NCBI GenBank assembly: GCA_964549505.1
Contig: CAZJVD010000008.1
Location: 62,001 to 126,000, forward strand
Direction: 5' to 3'
Length of the DNA stretch: 64,000 nucleotides
DNA from: CAZJVD01 sp964549505
GTDB taxonomy: Bacteria > Bdellovibrionota > UBA1018 > CAZJVD01
Part shown: in pieces, positions 61,226 through 64,000 of the stretch
Position numbering within the stretch: position 1 is the stretch's first letter
Layout: every line of letters starts with the position of its first letter
Notes under the pieces: generated by a model
The model's input: the letters and a program-made list of their open reading frames with translations, nothing else
Database searches by the model: none
Told to the model about the DNA's origin: nothing
Position numbers and translations under genes: made by a program

Positions 61226-62413
61226 TTACGCTGTCACGAGATGAGGCGCACGTACACAATCACGCCATTTGGCATAAACCACTTCAAACTCGTGTTTTGC
61301 TTTTCGAAACTCGGCTCGCAACATCTCGAGTGTTTCGTGTCCATGAGCATGACTCTCCTTACGAGCCGCTTGATACTGCTCCCAAGCCTTGCGAAACTGC
61401 TCTTGAGCCGCTTCTACTTTCTCTTTGAAATGCGCAACACTCTCGTTCCATTGGCCCTTTAAGACGAGCCGCTTTTCCTGCATCGCAAGGCGCGCGCGGA
61501 ACATATCACGTTGGGCGGCACGCTTGAGATTCCAGGTCATACCGACCCTAGAAAGACCGCTCACAAGCCATTTGGTTGGATCCCAATCAAACCAACGAAT
61601 TCCGTTTCGATAATCAAACTCGTACTTGTGATGAAAGTTATGAAAACCCTCGCCAAATGTTAGGAACGCAAACCAGTACGAATCACGAGCCGTGTTTTGG
61701 TCGGTAAAAGGCTGTGCTCCGAAGTAGTGGCAGAGCGAGTTCACGAAAAACGTACAGTGTTGCATGAAGACCACTCGGAACACGCTTCCGATGAAAAATC
61801 CGTTCAGCAATCCGTCCGCAACAGGAAGACCAGCGCGCGACGCGACCCATCCACCAAACAAGGTCGGAAACATGAAACCAATCCCGATCGCCAACAGCAA
61901 GTAGTTACGATGCTGCCATCGAATCAAGGGATCGTTCTCAAGATCGTTAAACTTGACGTGCGCGTACTTTGAGCTGTCATGAAAAAAGATCCATCCCATG
62001 TGGGCATGAAAAAAACCTTGGCGAATATTGTAGGGATCATCGACCGTGTCGACTCGGTGATGATGCCGACGATGGTCCGTGCACCACTCAAGAGCCGAGT
62101 TCTCAATCGCGATCGCACCGAAGACTAAGTAAAAGAGTCTCAACAGAGGATGCGCTTCATAACTCTTGTGCGAGAACAACCGATGGTACCCACCCGAGAT
62201 ACCCAGGCTTCCAAACACCCACAACACGAACGTGAGCGCATAGAGCGGCCAATAAGCCGCACTCCACGTGACCCATCCAAAAACGAGCGCAAGTACGAGT
62301 GCGAGCGGTGAGCCCACGAGGAAGGCGACGTTCGTCCATGAAATCTTCTCAAGATTCGCGTTAGTCGTTTGATTCATAAGCCAATTATAAGCGCCAGTTT
62401 TCTGTTTTGTCAT
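61226..62413 (-). CDS. Membrane acyl-CoA delta-9 desaturase-like enzyme
   Basis: 395 residues. Four membrane segments and the three His boxes of the stearoyl-CoA desaturase family: HRLFSH, HRRHH (in D-H-R-R-H-H-H) and HNFHH. They bind a di-iron center that inserts a double bond into saturated acyl chains using O2. Residues about 310-380 are an added charged coiled-coil tail (K-x-x-V-E-A-A-Q-E-Q-F-R-K-A-W-E), not typical. The AAGGGAA site before ATG 62413 decides the start over the in-frame ATG at 62377. Confidence 0.92.
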   Translation of the reverse strand: MTKQKTGAYNWLMNQTTNANLEKISWTNVAFLVGSPLALVLALVFGWVTWSAAYWPLYALTFVLWVFGSLGISGGYHRLFSHKSYEAHPLLRLFYLVFGAIAIENSALEWCTDHRRHHHRVDTVDDPYNIRQGFFHAHMGWIFFHDSSKYAHVKFNDLENDPLIRWQHRNYLLLAIGIGFMFPTLFGGWVASRAGLPVADGLLNGFFIGSVFRVVFMQHCTFFVNSLCHYFGAQPFTDQNTARDSYWFAFLTFGEGFHNFHHKYEFDYRNGIRWFDWDPTKWLVSGLSRVGMTWNLKRAAQRDMFRARLAMQEKRLVLKGQWNESVAHFKEKVEAAQEQFRKAWEQYQAARKESHAHGHETLEMLRAEFRKAKHEFEVVYAKWRDCVRAPHLVTA

Positions 62414-62465
62414 TGAGATTCCCTTGCAATTTCACTATGCTCGGTCGAGATCAATTGGGGGTATC

Positions 62466-63371
62466 ATGAGAACTTCATTAAGCGTGTTTTTTCTTGGATT
62501 GAGCGTCCTCGTCGGTCTGCCGCTCGAACCGTCGGCCTTGGCCGCTCGCGCGCTCCAGTCCACGTCGTCGACTCAAGAGACGCCGAAACCACCGGTAAAC
62601 CCGCGACGTACGCCTCCTGTGCTCTGCGCGTACCAGGCCAGCGACGTTTTCATCCCACAAAACTTTGACAGCAACGACCGACTTCGCGTGTTCGCGCTGA
62701 TTCAGTTCAATCATCGGTCCTACAAGTTCGACAGCCCAGACATCGAAGTACGAGACGACCGATCGATCCACATCCGTACGTACGCTCTTCGCCCCGGCAG
62801 CGATCGTGACATGGGAACCGAGGTCCTCTCACGGCCTTTCCAGATTGAAATTCCATTCAAATTGGATCTCACGGAAACCAAGCCAGAGGATTTCCCGATA
62901 ATCTATCAGGTTTATCTCGATGCCGATGACTTTGGAAATCCGCAGCGACACGTCGGCACCCTTCCGGTCGCACTCGCAACCACGGCAACGGTCGACGTCA
63001 CAGATTACGCGCCTGTGACCGAAGTCGTTCGCCAAGATTTCATGAACCCCGCCGACGACGGTGTCTTTCTTCAGGGCATCTTCACTGATGCTTGCATGGC
63101 CTTACTGCCCACCGACATCAGTGTCACGCGAACGACCGACAATCTTGTCGAAGTCATCCCCAACATGAAAGACTATGCCGCGAAACGCGCAGCGACTCCC
63201 GACTGTGCTACTAAAACGGAACGTCGTTTCAGTATTCCACTCCAGCTCCGTGATGAACTCGCAAAAACGGGGCAAACGATGCCCGAAGGGCGGTTCTTGC
63301 TTCACGTACGCATTACGAACGGTTGGTACGTCAACTACGTGATGGATTATTTTCCGCACATCACGCGTTAA
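62466..63371 (+). CDS. Secreted hypothetical protein
   Basis: 301 residues from ATG at 62466 with GGGGG upstream (frame open slightly earlier). Signal peptide about 1-27 (SVFFLGLSVLVGLPLEPSALAA). The mature part is Pro/Thr-rich first (about 30-50), then strand-rich, with three to four Cys. No recognised family. Divergent from the desaturase. Confidence 0.6.
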   Translation: MRTSLSVFFLGLSVLVGLPLEPSALAARALQSTSSTQETPKPPVNPRRTPPVLCAYQASDVFIPQNFDSNDRLRVFALIQFNHRSYKFDSPDIEVRDDRSIHIRTYALRPGSDRDMGTEVLSRPFQIEIPFKLDLTETKPEDFPIIYQVYLDADDFGNPQRHVGTLPVALATTATVDVTDYAPVTEVVRQDFMNPADDGVFLQGIFTDACMALLPTDISVTRTTDNLVEVIPNMKDYAAKRAATPDCATKTERRFSIPLQLRDELAKTGQTMPEGRFLLHVRITNGWYVNYVMDYFPHITR

Positions 63372-63378
63372 CAGCCCA

Positions 63379-64000
63379 CTAGTGCTGCAATGCCTTCCGG
63401 CTCGCAAACGCTTGATTCAACAGAGCTGCCAGACGAACGCCAGCCTGCATGAGTCGCCGATTGATCGTTGCATGGTGCTGGAAATGGTAAAGACCGGCAT
63501 TTAGCTCGGCGCCCTTCTCGGTAGCATAGGCTTCGTTGCGAAGGACGAACGACTCTTGCGCCCAGGTATCGACCGAATCAGATTCCCATTTTCCGAGCGT
63601 CACCGCGTCCGGCAGAGTCAGGAAGGACGCCTTTTCTCGATAGCTCAACTTTTCATACTCGATCACATGCGCGTCCCACACACGGTGCAGATTGGTCGTC
63701 TCAGAAAACCATTTCACCGAGATCGTATTGCCGCCAAGATCCGCGAACCGACCGGCATGGAGTGGTTGATGGATATCCCCGACGAAATGAACGATAAACT
63801 TGAGCGCCTGCGCACGTTTTTCTTTAGAGAGTTTCGTGTCAATGAGGTCCTTCATAAACCGCGGAATCGCTTCAACAATGTCGCCCTTCGGAGAACGCTT
63901 TCGAGTTTCCCAAGACTCCCCTTCTTCAACATTGATGAAGTGCCAGGGATCGGCGACCTTCCACTCAGGATCAAACCGAATCAAATCGGCCCAGGTACTC
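63379..64000 (-). CDS. S1/P1-family nuclease (5' end beyond window)
   Basis: The frame is open to the window edge, so the start is outside; about 206 residues are visible. Zinc nuclease signatures: W-A-D-L-I-R, W-H-F-I-N, H-F-V-G-D-I-H-Q-P-L-H-A-G-R, D-L-G-G-N, and L-H-R-V-W-D-A-H. These give the trinuclear zinc site of S1/P1 nucleases, secreted enzymes that cut single-stranded DNA/RNA and release 3'-nucleotides. The C-terminus (HQ-HH-AT-N-RRLMQAGVRLAALLN) is complete. An internal TTG at 63984 is not the start. Confidence 0.9.
   Translation of the reverse strand, partial: STWADLIRFDPEWKVADPWHFINVEEGESWETRKRSPKGDIVEAIPRFMKDLIDTKLSKEKRAQALKFIVHFVGDIHQPLHAGRFADLGGNTISVKWFSETTNLHRVWDAHVIEYEKLSYREKASFLTLPDAVTLGKWESDSVDTWAQESFVLRNEAYATEKGAELNAGLYHFQHHATINRRLMQAGVRLAALLNQAFASRKALQH

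Overview
The window reads as a chromosomal segment of a Gram-negative, outer-membrane-bearing bacterium with mid-range GC content. Markers are apolipoprotein N-acyltransferase, several lipobox or signal-peptide proteins, an HD-GYP protein, a pseudopilin-like protein and a consensus sigma-54 promoter. The density of secreted proteins of unknown function fits a Bdellovibrionota or deltaproteobacteria-like lineage. That placement is inference from gene style, since the window holds no rRNA or other marker gene.

Layout. 0-13.3 kb is mostly ordinary chromosome: MarC-family membrane protein, HMA metal-binding protein, HD-GYP protein, lipoprotein, lnt, secreted subtilase, a sigma-54-preceded hypothetical gene, a coiled-coil/Hsp20 fusion, a Lys-rich zinc-binding-like protein, then PilZ-glpX-SRPBCC, pgsA and a cobalamin adenosyltransferase. 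At 13.3-21.0 kb lie tRNA-Gly(GCC) with a duplicated 3' tail, a BrnT/BrnA-like pair and a 2133-residue RHS/YD-repeat lipoprotein. At 21.1-31.7 kb are metH, tyrS, two large exported proteins and an alpha/beta hydrolase. At 31.9-40.1 kb is a run of secreted or surface proteins: DUF6600-like Pro-rich protein, a gluzincin protease, three unknown secreted proteins and a pseudopilin-like protein. At 40.1-50.9 kb is a sugar/cyclitol cluster: PLP aminotransferase, methyltransferase, NodU/CmcH carbamoyltransferase, DUF115-like protein, CMP-sugar synthetase, GmhA-like isomerase, Gfo/Idh oxidoreductase, AroB-like cyclase, then SDR and GMC oxidoreductase. At 51.3-58.4 kb is an accessory block: two secreted unknowns, an AbiEi/AbiEii pair with a palindromic operator, an M48 lipoprotein with a toxin-like C-terminus and a putative immunity gene, then tRNA-Leu(UAA) with its own duplicated tail. 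At 58.5-64.0 kb are metF, purK, a YkgJ-like protein, an acyl-CoA desaturase, a secreted unknown and a partial S1/P1 nuclease.

The most unusual signal is non-coding. Three giant imperfect hairpins (9678-9900, 13376-13585, 58215-58431) share one architecture: outer stem of 25-31 bp, internal loop of 12-18 nt, inner stem of 33-38 bp, and an apical core of about 56 nt that itself folds into two small hairpins, one always built on CATCCATG. The long stems have unrelated sequences in the three copies while staying nearly perfectly self-complementary. The apical core is clearly related in two copies and structurally equivalent in the third. Two copies sit directly at the 3' end of a tRNA gene and are followed by a duplicated ~20-nt tRNA tail, so each lies in a 315-375 bp unit bounded by tRNA-tail repeats. 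The third lies exactly between the stop codons of two convergent genes. I know of no described element with this combination and rank it as the best candidate for an undescribed system.

Methionine and folate functions recur in the window (metH, metF, and an adenosyltransferase for cobalamin). The cluster at 40-48 kb probably builds a carbamoylated, CMP-activated sugar or cyclitol for a surface glycan or small molecule; that product is inferred.
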